Assembly (NCBI RefSeq): GCF_000020365.1
Contig: NC_012108.1
Coordinates: 1,674,001-1,738,000, forward strand
Direction of reading: 5' to 3'
DNA: 64,000 nt
Source of the DNA: Desulforapulum autotrophicum HRM2
Lineage (GTDB): Bacteria > Desulfobacterota > Desulfobacteria > Desulfobacterales > Desulfobacteraceae
Of the stretch, positions 36,265 to 44,758 are shown piece after piece; within the stretch, counting starts at the first letter, position 1; each line of letters starts with the position of its first letter. The notes beneath the pieces are model-generated. The model made no database searches. It saw only the letters and a list, made by a program, of their open reading frames with translations, and was not told the origin of the DNA. Made by a program: the position numbers and the translations under genes.

Positions 36265-38007
36265 ATGACAACACTTCAAAATCCAAAAGAGATGTCCCGC
36301 CGCAAGTTCATGGCAGTTGCCGGCGGTGCTGCAGGGCTTGCGGCTATGGCCGCCATGGGCTTTTCCCCAGAGCGCGAAGCTTACGGCGCCAATATCCCTG
36401 AAATCGATATCGACAAAATGTCATATGCCGAAAACGAAGCGGATGTGCTGGTTATCGGCGGCGGAATGGCAGGATTATTTGCAGCTGTCAAGGCACATGA
36501 TGCAGGTTCCAAAGTTATGATGGTTTCCAAGGGACGTCTCGGCTCATCCGGGATGACACCGTTTGCCAAAGGCATCTTTACCTATGATCCGGCCAGGGAA
36601 AAATTGAGCCTTGATGAATTTGTAGATACCGTCTCCCGATCTGCATTGGGTACCAATAATCCGATTTATACCCGGCAAATGGCGGAGCATTCCCTTGCCC
36701 GTGTCAATGAACTTAAACAATGGGGTTTTTTTGAATCGCCTCTTTATAACAAGAGTTTTAACAACCCCGTCAAAGAGAGAAATATCCCTGTCAAAGAGAG
36801 AATCGTCATCACCCATTTGATCAAAGAAGACGGTCGAATTGCAGGTGCGGCCGGTTTCAACCTTGATGAAGAAAAGATCCATTTTTTCAAGGCCAAAAGC
36901 GTGATCCTGTGTACCGGTGCGGGTGGTTTCAAGCCCAATGGATTTCCCATTTGCGACCTCACCCACGACGGTACTGTCATGGCCTATAATATAGGTGCCA
37001 AAGTGACCGGCAAGGAATGGAACGACGGGCATCCAGGCAGATCTGAAAATCCTGCGGCGTGTTATGATGGATGGGGTGGTGTGGGCGGTATGTTTGATCG
37101 AAAACCCAGCGTCAACGGTGTTGACGTACACCATGATTTAGGGATGGAAGGCAATTACAAGGCTTATATGACCGGAAATCCCGTGACAGGCGGACCTTCG
37201 GGATCGGGCGTTACCGTTCAAGGCGGACCTTACAGGCCGGCGGAATTTGCGGAAGATAACTATCGGAGTAGAGAAGGGAAGCCGGGGGCCGACGGCCCTC
37301 CAAAAGAAGGCGGCGCGCCTGGTCCGGGAATGGGTGGGACATCGGTTGGCGGTTCTTCTGCCGGCATGGCCATACACAAATCAGAAGGTCTTGTCCCCAT
37401 TAACGAAAAATGTGAATCAAACATCCCAGGGCTATACGCTGCCGGTGATGCCCTGGGTTCCCATATGGCCGGGGCAATTTATACCCAGGTAGGATCCTCA
37501 TTGGCCGGTTCTGCGGTACAGGGCGCTGTCGCTGGGAAATCTGCTTCTGAATATTGCCAGGGCGTTGAAATGCCCATAATCTCAAAAGCAAAGATGAATG
37601 ACGTCCAGGAAGAGATCCTTGCACCTTTAAAGAGAGAGGCCGGTTATAGCCCTGCATGGGTGACACAGACGTTGCAAGGCATCATGATTCCTAATTTCAT
37701 CATATATATAAAGAAAGAAAACCTCTTAAAAGCGGCACTGGCCTACGTTGAAGAGTTGAGAGATCATCACATGCCAATGCTTAGAGCTGCAGATTTGCAT
37801 GAATTGCGATTGGCTTTTGAAACCGCTAACATGATCGTCAGTGCTGAAATGAAGCTCAAGGCATCACTCATGCGAAAGGAGAGCCGCTGCAGTCACTTTC
37901 GCCTGGATTATCCTGGGATGGACACAAAAAACTGGAATGCCTGGATCAACATCTACAAGGGCAGTGACGGTTCAATGAAATTCGAAAAACAGCCCTTTGA
38001 AAGCTAG
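36265..38007 (+). CDS. Tat-exported FAD flavoprotein, fumarate reductase/FAD_binding_2 family
   Basis: The protein has 580 residues. The N-terminus has the twin-arginine signal MSRRKFMAVAGGAAG with an alanine-rich region, so it is probably exported folded. The FAD-binding Rossmann motif DVLVIGGGMAGLFAAV lies at about 60-75, and VGSSLAGSAVQGAVAGKSA near the C-terminus is the second FAD contact. Residues about 305-365 are rich in Gly and Pro (GPSGSGVTVQGG, GAPGPGMGGTS) and look like an insertion relative to the family. The substrate is unknown; fumarate or a related unsaturated acid is common in this family. It starts 2 bases after the membrane protein gene and overlaps the upstream part of the transporter frame. 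Confidence 0.88.
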   Translation: MTTLQNPKEMSRRKFMAVAGGAAGLAAMAAMGFSPEREAYGANIPEIDIDKMSYAENEADVLVIGGGMAGLFAAVKAHDAGSKVMMVSKGRLGSSGMTPFAKGIFTYDPAREKLSLDEFVDTVSRSALGTNNPIYTRQMAEHSLARVNELKQWGFFESPLYNKSFNNPVKERNIPVKERIVITHLIKEDGRIAGAAGFNLDEEKIHFFKAKSVILCTGAGGFKPNGFPICDLTHDGTVMAYNIGAKVTGKEWNDGHPGRSENPAACYDGWGGVGGMFDRKPSVNGVDVHHDLGMEGNYKAYMTGNPVTGGPSGSGVTVQGGPYRPAEFAEDNYRSREGKPGADGPPKEGGAPGPGMGGTSVGGSSAGMAIHKSEGLVPINEKCESNIPGLYAAGDALGSHMAGAIYTQVGSSLAGSAVQGAVAGKSASEYCQGVEMPIISKAKMNDVQEEILAPLKREAGYSPAWVTQTLQGIMIPNFIIYIKKENLLKAALAYVEELRDHHMPMLRAADLHELRLAFETANMIVSAEMKLKASLMRKESRCSHFRLDYPGMDTKNWNAWINIYKGSDGSMKFEKQPFES

Positions 38008-38071
38008 CCGACGGCAAAGAGTTGAATGGTTTTCACGGAACCAATCCTGCATCACCTGGAGACTGTTTAGA

Positions 38072-39274
38072 ATGATCCAGAAACAAAAATATCTCAAAGA
38101 TAAGGGGATGTTCATCCTGCTGGCATTTATCAGTGCTTTTCCTCCGCTGTCAACGGACCTGTACCTGCCGGCGTTGCCCCAGATGAAAGAGATCCTGAAC
38201 ACAACACAATCCCAGGTAAATCTCACACTGAGTATGTTCTTTGTGTTTTATGCAATCGGATTGCTGTTCTGGGGGCCCTTAAGTGAAAAGTACGGGCGAA
38301 AACCCATATTGCTGATTGGTATGGTTATCTACACTATTTCCAGTATCATCTGCGGTTTTTCACAATATGTGGAGCAGTTGATCGTCGGACGAATCATCCA
38401 GGCTATTGGCGGAAGCGCCGCCACTGCCGTCTCTACAGCCATGGTAAAAGATCTATACAGTGGGCGAAAGCGGGAAAAAGTTATGGCGATGGTCATGTCC
38501 ATGGTGATTATCGCCCCGATTGTAGCACCGGTTATCGGTGCATTCTTACTTGAGTATGTTTCATGGGAAATCATTTTCTTTGTATTAGCCGGAGTTGGGG
38601 CAACCGCCTTGATGGCTGGTGCGTTGCTGGAAGAAACCATAGAGAATCGGTATACCGGTTCAGTATGGCGCTCCTGGGGACGTCTTGCAGTCGTCTTGAA
38701 AAATCCTAATTTTTCAATCTTGCTTGCTATTTTCTCCACAATATCCATGTCCATCATGACCTTTCTTGCGGCCTCGTCCTTTATCTACATTAATGGCTTT
38801 GGCCTGAATGAACGTGAATTCAGCTATTTCCTTGCCTTTAATGCTGTTTTCGCCATGATCGGCCCCATGCTGTATGTGAAATTATCCCAACATTTTAAAT
38901 CCCAGGCAATAATCTCGGCTGGATTTCCTATTTTCATTTTGTGTGGCATCGCAGTCGCCACGGTCGGACATGGTTCCGTGTGGGCATTTGCATTAGCTGC
39001 CGCCCTGGCTACCCTGATTGTAGATGGCATGCGGGTACCGGGAGTAAACCTCATGCTTGAACAACAACAAAACGATACCGGTTCAGCTTCCGCTTTGATT
39101 AATTTCTTTGGGATGCTCCTGGGCAGTCTTGGAATGCATCTTGTTTCACTCAACCCCAATGACCTCATACTGGCCCTGGGCTGCATCCAGATCATGATTG
39201 GTCTGATCAGTGGAATTTTATGGTTTTTGATCCGGAACAGACCTTTTGTGCAGTATGCCTTCCACGAAGGATAA
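38072..39274 (+). CDS. MFS drug-resistance exporter, Bcr/CflA type
   Basis: The protein has about 400 residues with twelve hydrophobic segments. The Bcr/CflA signature is clear: STDLYLPALPQM near the N-terminus and LFWGPLSEKYGRKPIL in the first cytoplasmic loop. ATG 38072 is chosen over TTG 37997, because the extra residues are polar and absent from the family and GGAG lies 10 bases before the ATG. It follows the flavoprotein on the same strand and may be under the same MarR-type control, exporting a compound related to the redox enzyme. Confidence 0.88.
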   Translation: MIQKQKYLKDKGMFILLAFISAFPPLSTDLYLPALPQMKEILNTTQSQVNLTLSMFFVFYAIGLLFWGPLSEKYGRKPILLIGMVIYTISSIICGFSQYVEQLIVGRIIQAIGGSAATAVSTAMVKDLYSGRKREKVMAMVMSMVIIAPIVAPVIGAFLLEYVSWEIIFFVLAGVGATALMAGALLEETIENRYTGSVWRSWGRLAVVLKNPNFSILLAIFSTISMSIMTFLAASSFIYINGFGLNEREFSYFLAFNAVFAMIGPMLYVKLSQHFKSQAIISAGFPIFILCGIAVATVGHGSVWAFALAAALATLIVDGMRVPGVNLMLEQQQNDTGSASALINFFGMLLGSLGMHLVSLNPNDLILALGCIQIMIGLISGILWFLIRNRPFVQYAFHEG

Positions 39275-39286
39275 GCCGTCTGGTCC

Positions 39287-39613
39287 CTAGGTGATGTTGC
39301 CGGGCTGAATCAGCCTGTTCATGACACAACCTTCAGCAATGGTGAGTTTGAACAGGGCGGTCTCGTTCAGCAGGGCGGTCTCGTTCAGCAGGGCGGTCTC
39401 GTTCAGCAGGGCGGTCTCGTTCAGCAGGGCGGTCTCGTTCAGCAGGGCGGTCTCGCTCAGGGTGGTGGTGGGGATCAGCCGGTTGTCCCTGATTTCAAGG
39501 CCCTGGACAGGAGGGTCTTCGCACAGGGGACAACGGTAGACCCTGCCGTGTCTGATTTTTGGGTAAAACTTGATCTTTTCAAATCCAAAAGAGCCCTTAT
39601 CTTTAAAAAAGGT
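39287..39613 (-). pseudogene. Decayed gene end with CxxC motif and hexapeptide repeats
   Basis: The minus strand stays open from 39613 to the TAG at 39287-39289 but has no start codon in its N-terminal part. It reads FEKIKFYPKIRHGRVYRCPL, then CEDPPVQGLEIRDNRL, then six tandem copies of ETALLN or near-copies, and ends LTIAEGCVMNRLIQPGN. The flanks look protein-like, and each 18-base repeat keeps the frame, so this was a coding sequence. I do not recognise the family. It lacks its N-terminus and lies in the space between the exporter and DUF2892 genes. Confidence 0.5.
39353..39460. repeat. Six tandem copies of an 18-bp unit
   Basis: The unit CAGGGCGGTCTCGTTCAG is repeated six times head to tail. 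The first five copies are identical, and the last has one T-to-C change. There are no spacers, so it is not a CRISPR array. It is a recent expansion inside the decayed minus-strand frame. Confidence 0.95.
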
Positions 39614-39649
39614 TTAATAAATACAACCTTTACAGGGGGAGAAGCTGTC

Positions 39650-39835
39650 ATGAAACAAAACATTCATAATATTGAAAGGGTAATTCGTGTTGTTTTGGGG
39701 CTCATTATTTTATCTTTGATTTTTGTAGGACCGAAATCTTTATGGGGCCTGGTAGGCATTCTGCCAATTCTGACGGGTCTGATTGGCTGGTGTCCACCGT
39801 ATCAACTATTGGGTATCTCTACCTGTAAAAAATGA
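39650..39835 (+). CDS. DUF2892 (YgaP-like) small membrane protein
   Basis: The protein has 61 residues from ATG 39650, which follows a GGGGGAGAAG ribosome-binding site; the longer in-frame start at 39548 lies in decayed sequence. It reads MKQNIHNIERVIRVVLGLII, then a hydrophobic stretch, and GLIGWCPPYQLLGISTCKK, with the paired cysteines typical of DUF2892. Such proteins are the two-helix membrane domain otherwise fused to rhodanese in YgaP. Their own role is not established; a sulfur-related function is often supposed. Confidence 0.88.
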   Translation: MKQNIHNIERVIRVVLGLIILSLIFVGPKSLWGLVGILPILTGLIGWCPPYQLLGISTCKK

Positions 39836-39918
39836 TGGTGCTTTGAAATCCAGCCGATGATCATAGGCATTCACAGGTATCAATCCTGACACGTTTTAAA
39901 ACAAGGAAATATCAAAAA

Positions 39919-40161
39919 ATGAAAAATCTAATAGAGCCCAAAGACGAAGCTGAGGCAGATATCATCCAATTGGTTTTAAAAGAACAGGGTATCCTTGCGG
40001 AAATAAAATCATTTCACGATACTGCATATGATGGTCTTTTCCAGGCCCAATACGGCTGGGGTTTCATCAGGGTTGCTGAAGCTGATTTTCAGAAAGCGAA
40101 AAAGATTATTGAGGAATGGAAAAAGGCTTCTCCTGAAGACCTTCCATGGGAAACAGGTTAA
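39919..40161 (+). CDS. DUF2007-like putative signal-transducing protein
   Basis: The protein has 80 residues, beginning MKNLIEPKDEAEADIIQLVL with GWGFIRVAEADFQKAKKIIE in the second half. This is the ferredoxin-like fold of DUF2007, where a helix after an N-terminal strand reads xxExxxxxLxxxGIxA. The function is unknown. ACAAGGAAATATC before the ATG is a good ribosome-binding site. It stands alone, with gaps of more than 80 bases on both sides. Confidence 0.75.
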   Translation: MKNLIEPKDEAEADIIQLVLKEQGILAEIKSFHDTAYDGLFQAQYGWGFIRVAEADFQKAKKIIEEWKKASPEDLPWETG

Positions 40162-40281
40162 CTGATGTTTGGAAGTACAAAGGGGAGAGGATTATCCTTG
40201 TAACCGCTGTATGGATATTGCATAGATACCGTTATAAATTTGCAGATTCCATCTGTATATTCCCACAAAAGTAAGGATATC

Positions 40282-40518
40282 ATGAATGATAATTATTCAA
40301 AAGCGGGCCTACAAAGGCTCTTCCAAAAAGGTGTCAATAATTTTTTGCTGTTGCACAAAAATGGAAAAGCTGTCGCCTTTCAATTAGATCAGAATGAAAA
40401 TGTTAATATCGTTGGTCGTCAAACTGATATTAGTTTCAAATCGACAGGCCTTTCATTGCTTGATGATGGTTGGAAATGTGTTGGGCCAGGATTAGAATAC
40501 AGCTGGTTGTTTGAATGA
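40282..40518 (+). CDS. Hypothetical small protein (78 aa)
   Basis: From ATG 40282, with TAAGGATATC upstream, the frame reads MNDNYSKAGLQRLFQKGVNN and ends GLSLLDDGWKCVGPGLEYSW. It is soluble, with no motif I recognise. The ribosome-binding site and amino-acid mix favour a real gene over chance. Confidence 0.55.
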   Translation: MNDNYSKAGLQRLFQKGVNNFLLLHKNGKAVAFQLDQNENVNIVGRQTDISFKSTGLSLLDDGWKCVGPGLEYSWLFE

Positions 40519-40602
40519 CACAATTAATTACCCTTTGAATAAATCTTCAGAGGCCGAAAGAATAGTGATTGTTCTTTTTCATTTGTTCTATCCAGGCTAC
40601 TT

Positions 40603-41478
40603 TTAAATTGAATGACGTTCCGGTACACTATTTAAAAATTCATCATCCAGTTTTTCGATGGCATCATCCACCATCTTAATTGCTTTTTCTCTGTCCCTTG
40701 GGAGCATTGCATCAAACGTAACCGTGTTAATCCCATGGATACCCAAATAAATGGTATCAACATCTATAAGTTTAATCATTTTTTTCTGTTCTTCAAGCAC
40801 TTCCAGTTCAGTTGCAGGAACAAATTTTCCGCTTTCAACATCTTTTGTCACCTGGCTGTCACCGAAGGTGCCCATGGTTGTTACGGATACCCCCATGGGC
40901 TTTGATGCATTGACCAATTTTGCGTTGGCCATTGCATTTTCCATCCCTTTCCCTCTGCCGGCACCACCGAATATCAGGATATCAATGTGTTTTATACCTG
41001 CCTTGTTCAATCTTTCCAGCTGCTCATAGGAATCCTTGAGGCTAAATCCTTTATTCATATACTCAAGCGTTTCTTCATGTCCGGTTTCAGTTCCGATCCA
41101 CAGGTCATTGATTCTTAAATCACGCAGTTCTTCAAGTTCCTGGTCCGTCTTGCTTTTGATGTTATTGATGGATGCATACATAGTAATCACTTTAACATCG
41201 GGGAAATATTGAATGATTAATTTGACAATGGGTTTCAAGCGATTTGCAGACAAAACAAAAGCATCACCGTTAACCAGGAATACTCTTTTAACATCACCAT
41301 AAAGCGCCCTGGCTTCTTTGAGGTCTTCTTCAATCTGCTCAAGTGATTCAATGGAAAATTTTGTATCTTTATACATGGTGCAAAAGGTACATTTGTTATG
41401 AGTGCAACCGACGGTCACCTGAAGCAACAAACTGTTGGCTTCATAGGGCGGCCGGTATGTAGGGCCTGTATATTTCAT
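40603..41478 (-). CDS. Radical SAM protein
   Basis: The protein has 291 residues. The [4Fe-4S] site for S-adenosylmethionine is visible as CTHNKCTFC (about 25-33). It is followed by the usual barrel with FLVNGDAFVLSANRL, LWIGTETGHEETLEYMNKGF and IDILIFGGAGRGKG. It belongs to the B12-independent radical SAM group with an Elp3-like barrel, and its reaction is not known. Its start has AGAGGAACC just upstream. It is followed, in the opposite sense of reading, by nothing obvious; the SDR gene lies immediately upstream on the same strand, 15 bases away, so the two may be one transcript. Confidence 0.88.
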   Translation of the reverse strand: MKYTGPTYRPPYEANSLLLQVTVGCTHNKCTFCTMYKDTKFSIESLEQIEEDLKEARALYGDVKRVFLVNGDAFVLSANRLKPIVKLIIQYFPDVKVITMYASINNIKSKTDQELEELRDLRINDLWIGTETGHEETLEYMNKGFSLKDSYEQLERLNKAGIKHIDILIFGGAGRGKGMENAMANAKLVNASKPMGVSVTTMGTFGDSQVTKDVESGKFVPATELEVLEEQKKMIKLIDVDTIYLGIHGINTVTFDAMLPRDREKAIKMVDDAIEKLDDEFLNSVPERHSI

Positions 41479-41493
41479 GGTTCCTCTTTTGAT

Positions 41494-42288
41494 TTAAATC
41501 AGATTCTGAGTTGTCTGGATGAGTTGAGCTATTTTCATTTCACTGTATGCATCCGGATGGGCTTGGGCAAAATTACCTTGATCATTATCAAAATATTTAC
41601 CCGTGATCCCTTTATAACATTCTGAAACTGCCAGATCATACAAGATATTCGCCCCTTTATCAGCAGGTGACCAGGATCGACCATAGGCTTCTGCCACCAT
41701 TTTGGTATTGAGCAGTGATCCTGGGTTGACAGCTATGACAGCGACATCCGGCAGTATTTCAGCCAGGTGGAAACTCCACATGGTTAATGCCAGTTTGCTC
41801 TGTGCATATGCCTCCTGCTCGGACAAATTTATACTACCGCATAATGCGTCAATGGATACGGCAGATTGAGCTGCCGAGCTCAGATTGATAATCCGGGGAT
41901 CGTTTCCTTTTTTTATCAAATGTATCAATTTTTCGGTAAGCAGATAAGGCGCCAGATAGTTCACCGCAAAGCGGACATCCAGCCCGCTTTGATTATGGGA
42001 TGCCGAGCTCTTAAAAATTCCTGCATTATTAATAAGTATGTCTATTTTCGGCAAATCATTATTGATCTGATCTACCATTTTTTCTACCGCATCCAGATCG
42101 GACAAATCCGAAACAAACCCACTGATTCTTTCATTCTGAGTGATTGATTTTATCTCGGATATGGTTGAATCCAATTTTTGACGATTCCGGCCGTGCAGAT
42201 AAATTGCATGCCCGTCACCAGCAAGTTTTATGGCAGCCAGTTTTCCGATACCGTCCGTACTTCCTGTAATTAAAATGATTTTTTGCAT
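41494..42288 (-). CDS. Short-chain dehydrogenase/reductase
   Basis: The protein has 264 residues from ATG 42288, where GAGGA lies 8 bases upstream; the in-frame ATG at 42303 overlaps that site. The nucleotide-binding motif TGSTDGIG (about 8-15), NNAG (about 86-89), the serine of LSSAAQ and the catalytic AYAQSK pair (Y and K about 158-162) are all present. It is a classical NAD(P)-dependent reductase of the WWOX/retinol dehydrogenase-like type. It lies between the radical SAM and quinone oxidoreductase genes on the same strand. The substrate is unknown. Confidence 0.9.
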   Translation of the reverse strand: MQKIILITGSTDGIGKLAAIKLAGDGHAIYLHGRNRQKLDSTISEIKSITQNERISGFVSDLSDLDAVEKMVDQINNDLPKIDILINNAGIFKSSASHNQSGLDVRFAVNYLAPYLLTEKLIHLIKKGNDPRIINLSSAAQSAVSIDALCGSINLSEQEAYAQSKLALTMWSFHLAEILPDVAVIAVNPGSLLNTKMVAEAYGRSWSPADKGANILYDLAVSECYKGITGKYFDNDQGNFAQAHPDAYSEMKIAQLIQTTQNLI

Positions 42289-42408
42289 ATTTTGAATCCT
42301 CATTTTTATTTAATGTCTGGATTATTGGCCCCCGAACGATATCTTCGATATCGGAAGCCATATCCAAGGTCTTGGGTTCTTTTGGGTCAGCATTCCTTTT
42401 TGCTTATT

Positions 42409-43398
42409 CTATATTTCAACGACCACTTTGCCTATGGCCTGGCCGCTTGTCAGACGAGCATAGGCGTTTCCAACCTCTGTAAGGCCGTAACGGTTTTCAT
42501 CAAGCAGAGGTTTAAGCGCACCTGAATCAACAATCTTTGCAAGGTTGGATAAAATTTTGCCATGTTCATCCCGTTTGTAATCATGGAGCATTGGGATCAG
42601 CATAAAGACAATATGGATGGACAGGCCTTTAAAGTGAGCCGGTGTCAGATCCAGCTCCAACAGGGAAACAGTTGTGGCAATGTTGGCATTCAATGCGGCT
42701 GCTTCAAAGGATTTTATCATATTGGCACCACCGACTGAATCGAAAATGACTTGGAAACCTTCTCCACCGGTATGTTTTGCCACATATTCCGAAACTTTCT
42801 CTGTTCGGTAATTAATGACCGAGGCACCATATTGTTCAATAATACCGACCTGCTTCCCGCCGCTGCATGTCGCATAAACCTGAGCACCAAAGTGCCTGGC
42901 CAATTGTACGGCAACATGTCCCACGCCGCCCGCACCACCGTGAACCAGAACTTTCTGGTCCGGTTTAATATTCGTCCTTTGCAACCCTTCATAGGCGGTA
43001 ATGCCTACCAGTGGCAGCGCCGCCGCCTGGCGCATGGAGAGAGACCTGGGTTTGTGGGCAATTAATCTGGCATCGGCCAGCATATATTCTGCAAGTGTGC
43101 CTTGCAAACCTGCGAGACCACCGGCGCAGCCATAGATTTCATCTCCCGGGGCAAAGTTGGTTACGCCCTCTCCGACGGCTTCTACGGTACCGGCAAAATC
43201 CATCCCAAGCACTGCGGGCAGGTCCGGTGAAATTGGCAGGTTTTCCTGTCCCAGTTGCCGGATCATTGTGTCAACTGTGTTCACACTGGTTGCGGCAACC
43301 TTTACGACCACATGTCCAGGCTTTACAGAGGGCTTGGGTAGCTCGGTTAATTGAAATTGAGCATTTTCACCATACTCATTAAGAATCATTGCTTTCAT
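42409..43398 (-). CDS. Zinc-independent quinone oxidoreductase-like alcohol dehydrogenase
   Basis: The protein has 329 residues. MDR-type features are LGMDFAGTVEAVGEGV, the NADPH-binding turn VLVHGGAGGVGHVAVQLARH (about 143-162) and YGASVINYRTE. The zinc-binding cysteines of true alcohol dehydrogenases are missing, which fits the quinone oxidoreductase/NADPH:quinone class. It is transcribed divergently from the HxlR regulator at 43565, a very common pairing in which the regulator controls a reductase that detoxifies quinones or aldehydes. GGGAGATAAATA precedes its ATG. Confidence 0.9.
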   Translation of the reverse strand: MKAMILNEYGENAQFQLTELPKPSVKPGHVVVKVAATSVNTVDTMIRQLGQENLPISPDLPAVLGMDFAGTVEAVGEGVTNFAPGDEIYGCAGGLAGLQGTLAEYMLADARLIAHKPRSLSMRQAAALPLVGITAYEGLQRTNIKPDQKVLVHGGAGGVGHVAVQLARHFGAQVYATCSGGKQVGIIEQYGASVINYRTEKVSEYVAKHTGGEGFQVIFDSVGGANMIKSFEAAALNANIATTVSLLELDLTPAHFKGLSIHIVFMLIPMLHDYKRDEHGKILSNLAKIVDSGALKPLLDENRYGLTEVGNAYARLTSGQAIGKVVVEI

Positions 43399-43564
43399 TT
43401 ATTTATCTCCCATTTAATTGCTCAGTTGTTGTAACTCTTATGTTCATAATGCATCATACCGTCTTTAATGTTGACAGCATATAATATAGATCGTAGTGTC
43501 AAATATATCAAGTAGGCACTATTTAATTACGTAGTACCTAAAAGTATACTAATAAGGAAAATCA
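43399..43564. promoter_or_regulatory. Divergent control region between oxidoreductase and hxlR genes
   Basis: 166 bases separate the two divergent starts. The hxlR-proximal half contains related TAGTGTC, GGCACTA and GTAGTACC elements (43494-43544), imperfectly inverted and spaced by about one to two turns. These are likely operators for the HxlR protein. The region is AT-rich, as expected for two promoters. Confidence 0.5.
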
Positions 43565-43891
43565 ATGCGTCACGACAGATATAATTGTAATTTTGGTTGT
43601 CCAGTAGAGGCAACATTAGAATTGATCGGTGGAAAATGGAAAGGGGTTATCCTATATCACCTGCTTGAAAGAACATACCGGTTCGGAGAACTGAAAAAAC
43701 TCATGCCGGGAATCACACAGCGCATGCTGACAAAACAACTCCGTGAACTGGAAAGTGATGGAATTATCAATCGTAAAGTATATGCTGAAGTACCCCCCAA
43801 AGTGGAATACTCTCTTACAGAAGTTGGAGAAGGCTTAAGGGATGTAGTGATGATGATGCGTGACTGGGGGAAAAAACATTTTGGAATGTGA
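43565..43891 (+). CDS. HxlR-family transcriptional regulator
   Basis: The protein has 108 residues. The family signature begins with CPVEATLELIGGKWKGVIL (about 12-30), and the helix-turn-helix follows with GITQRMLTKQLRELESDGII (about 49-68) and the wing PPKVEYSLTEVGEGL. The early cysteine (with another in CNFGC) can act as a redox or electrophile sensor in this family. It is divergent from the oxidoreductase gene, which it very likely regulates. The gene is intact, with AAGGAAAATCA before the ATG. Confidence 0.92.
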   Translation: MRHDRYNCNFGCPVEATLELIGGKWKGVILYHLLERTYRFGELKKLMPGITQRMLTKQLRELESDGIINRKVYAEVPPKVEYSLTEVGEGLRDVVMMMRDWGKKHFGM

Positions 43892-43933
43892 GGGCTTTTC
43901 CTTGAAAATTTGAAGTCAGTAGTAGGTTGCAGC

Positions 43934-44164
43934 AATTCAAGTTCCCTGATGTTTAACTCACCGGCTTGTTCTTGGATTCTCGTTTTACCAGCAGCAGGGT
44001 ATTGCATGTTACGGAAAGACTGCTAAAGAGCATGGCCGTTGCCGCAATGATGGGATTTAAAAATCCCCCGGCCGCCACCGGGGTGCTGATGATATTATAG
44101 ACCAGGGCAAATATGAGGTTTTGTTTGACTTTCCGGTTTACGCGTATGGCAAGTGCTCCAAAAT
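43934..44164. repeat. Left copy of a direct repeat (3' end of the copper ATPase gene)
   Basis: This stretch matches 51714-51944 at a constant offset of 7,780 bases without gaps. I count about 9 differences over the first 217 positions, after which similarity falls away. It includes the end of the ATPase gene and about 20 bases beyond its stop. The two copies have the same orientation and frame the 7.5-kb segment between them. Confidence 0.9.
43953..44164 (-). pseudogene. Truncated copy of the 3' end of the copper ATPase gene
   Basis: The minus strand repeats the last 70 or so codons of the ATPase at 51733-54210, up to the same stop, with a few substitutions (for example a Gly-containing repeat of the AAGGFLNPIIAATAMLFSS segment). 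There is no start codon or catalytic part. At 44164 the match ends abruptly and unrelated sequence begins. Confidence 0.85.
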
Positions 44165-44338
44165 ATGAATCTGGCCAGCGAAAATGGGTTCTTGAATCTG
44201 GCAGGCGTGCTCCTGTTTGCTAAAAATGATCCCATCAGACAGCAAATCGTTCTTAAAAACCGGGAACAAATAGAAAATCAGCGGCAGATGTTGGAAAAAA
44301 TGTCGACAAATAAAATTGAAGAAACCATACCAAGGTGA
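44165..44338 (+). pseudogene. Orphan fragment, possibly of a Schlafen/AlbA-type protein
   Basis: The frame from ATG 44165 gives 57 residues, beginning MNLASENGFLNLAGVLLFAK and continuing with charged helix. The LNLAGVLLFAKN string resembles the segment LTNAGLLLFGK found in AlbA/Schlafen-type ATP-binding proteins. There is no ribosome-binding site. It starts exactly where the ATPase repeat ends. Confidence 0.25.
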
Positions 44339-44495
44339 TAATAAAGGCATGTACCTAAGAGACAGCTAAAAAAGGAAAAAATGGGACAGTGTCTTTTACC
44401 AAAAACTGGTTTCAAAGCATCTTGATCATCTTAGGCCCATGATCAAAATAAAACCTCCCACATGGCGTGTCTTTTAAGCCGCCTTCTTCGTTGCC

Positions 44496-44529
44496 TTAAT
44501 GGGCACATATTCCAATATGCTCCCATTAA
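44496..44529. repeat. 34-base REP-like palindrome
   Basis: TTAATGGG at 44496-44503 and CCCATTAA at 44522-44529 are perfect arms. The centre, CACATATTCCAATATGCT, continues the pairing with two mismatched bases. The flank GCGCCTTGAATGCGACTTAA resembles intergenic repeats I recall from Desulfobacteraceae, but no second copy was found in this window. Confidence 0.6.
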
Positions 44530-44539
44530 CGCGCCTTGA

Positions 44540-44716
44540 ATGCGACTTAAAATCCTACGCCATGTTTTGGAAGATTTTATTCCGATCATGGGCCTTAAAC
44601 ATAAAAAATCATTTAATCCTTTGGTTGAAATCGAAAAATTTGTTCAGGCGAATAAAAATTTTCCTTCAATCAACTGGTTTGAATATGATTTGGCTGAACT
44701 GAAAGATGGCTATTAA
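44540..44716 (+). pseudogene. 58-codon C-terminal gene fragment
   Basis: The frame opens right after a TGA, has ATG at 44540 and reads through VLEDFIPIMGLKHKKSFNPL and FPSINWFEYDLAELKDGY to TAA 44714-44716. The amino-acid pattern is protein-like, but its beginning lies in repeat sequence and no ribosome-binding site is visible, so it looks like the end of a lost gene. It ends 42 bases before the DUF262 gene. Confidence 0.4.
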
Positions 44717-44758
44717 AAGTATATTGCAAAGCCTGAATGGAATGAAGGAAAAAATCCC

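Noticed and set aside
39353-39460. Possible CRISPR array
   Set aside because: The 18-base units are head to tail with no spacers, and they encode an in-frame hexapeptide on the minus strand.
39321-39539. Plus-strand frame with repeated RAVSFS peptides
   Set aside because: It arises only from the 18-bp repeat. The minus frame has protein-like flanks and the plus frame does not.
44499-44702. 67-codon plus frame over the REP-like palindrome
   Set aside because: A different frame (44540-44716) is protein-like over the same bases; this one is not.
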